Below are positions 6,159 to 6,183 of a stretch of DNA of 6,183 nucleotides, in pieces. The stretch lies in the NCBI GenBank assembly GCA_934502905.1, contig CAKSVK010000193.1:1-6183 (forward strand). Reading direction: 5' to 3'. The notes beneath the pieces were generated by a model, which worked only from the letters and a program-made list of their open reading frames with translations, searched no databases and had not been told where the DNA came from. The translations under genes were made by a program, and so were the position numbers. This DNA is from an uncultured Chitinophagaceae bacterium (GTDB lineage: Bacteria; Bacteroidota; Bacteroidia; Chitinophagales; Chitinophagaceae). The stretch's first letter is position 1. The number at the start of each line of letters is the position of its first letter.

Positions 6159-6183
6159 GATGATCAAGAATTAATTTCTAATC

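Noticed and set aside
1..6183. CRISPR array, tRNA, rRNA, insertion sequence or att-site repeats
   Set aside because: I saw no regularly spaced direct repeats, no clover-leaf-like sequence, no transposase frame and no repeated ends in the window.

Overview
The window looks like part of an integrative conjugative element (conjugative transposon) of a Bacteroidota bacterium. This rests on gene content: a DUF3945-type protein, a long topoisomerase III of the Bacteroidota element type, a DUF1896 protein, and the start of the large N-6 DNA methylase/helicase protein typical of these elements. Start sites mostly lack strong Shine-Dalgarno sequences, as is common in that phylum. Nothing here fixes the genus. 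All six credible genes lie on the minus strand, so the biological order runs from right to left.

Layout in transcription order: (1) 6131-6158, a rho-independent terminator that ends a transcript from outside the right edge. (2) 6000-5695, a small Xis-like helix-turn-helix protein, preceded by an operator-like cluster of ACATTT half-sites. (3) 5594-4131, a DUF3945 protein. (4) 4105-2021, topoisomerase III (topB). (5) 2024-1137, an ORF6N-domain protein with a C-terminal phospholipase-D-like domain, overlapping topB by ATGA. (6) A 146-base gap holding a strong hairpin. (7) 990-556, a DUF1896 protein. (8) 566 to the left edge, the first 188 codons of the methylase/helicase giant, overlapping the DUF1896 gene by 11 bases. 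No stretch of more than 300 bases lacks a gene.

The order HTH (Xis-like), uncharacterised protein, topoisomerase III resembles the excision operon of the Bacteroides element CTnDOT (xis2c, xis2d, orf3, exc), where Exc is a topoisomerase III. By analogy this module probably serves excision or DNA processing of the element, with the DUF1896 and methylase/helicase genes as conserved backbone partners. The ORF6N gene looks like an addition between topB and the DUF1896 gene, although it is translationally coupled to topB.

The most notable observations are a 35-base near-perfect palindrome (two 17-base arms around one base) inside the ORF6N gene, exactly over its conserved LRSQ motif; a roughly 50-residue module that occurs three times in the DUF3945 protein and once more as the C-terminal tail of TopB; and the fusion of a phage-type ORF6N domain to a PLD-like domain with an altered HKD motif.
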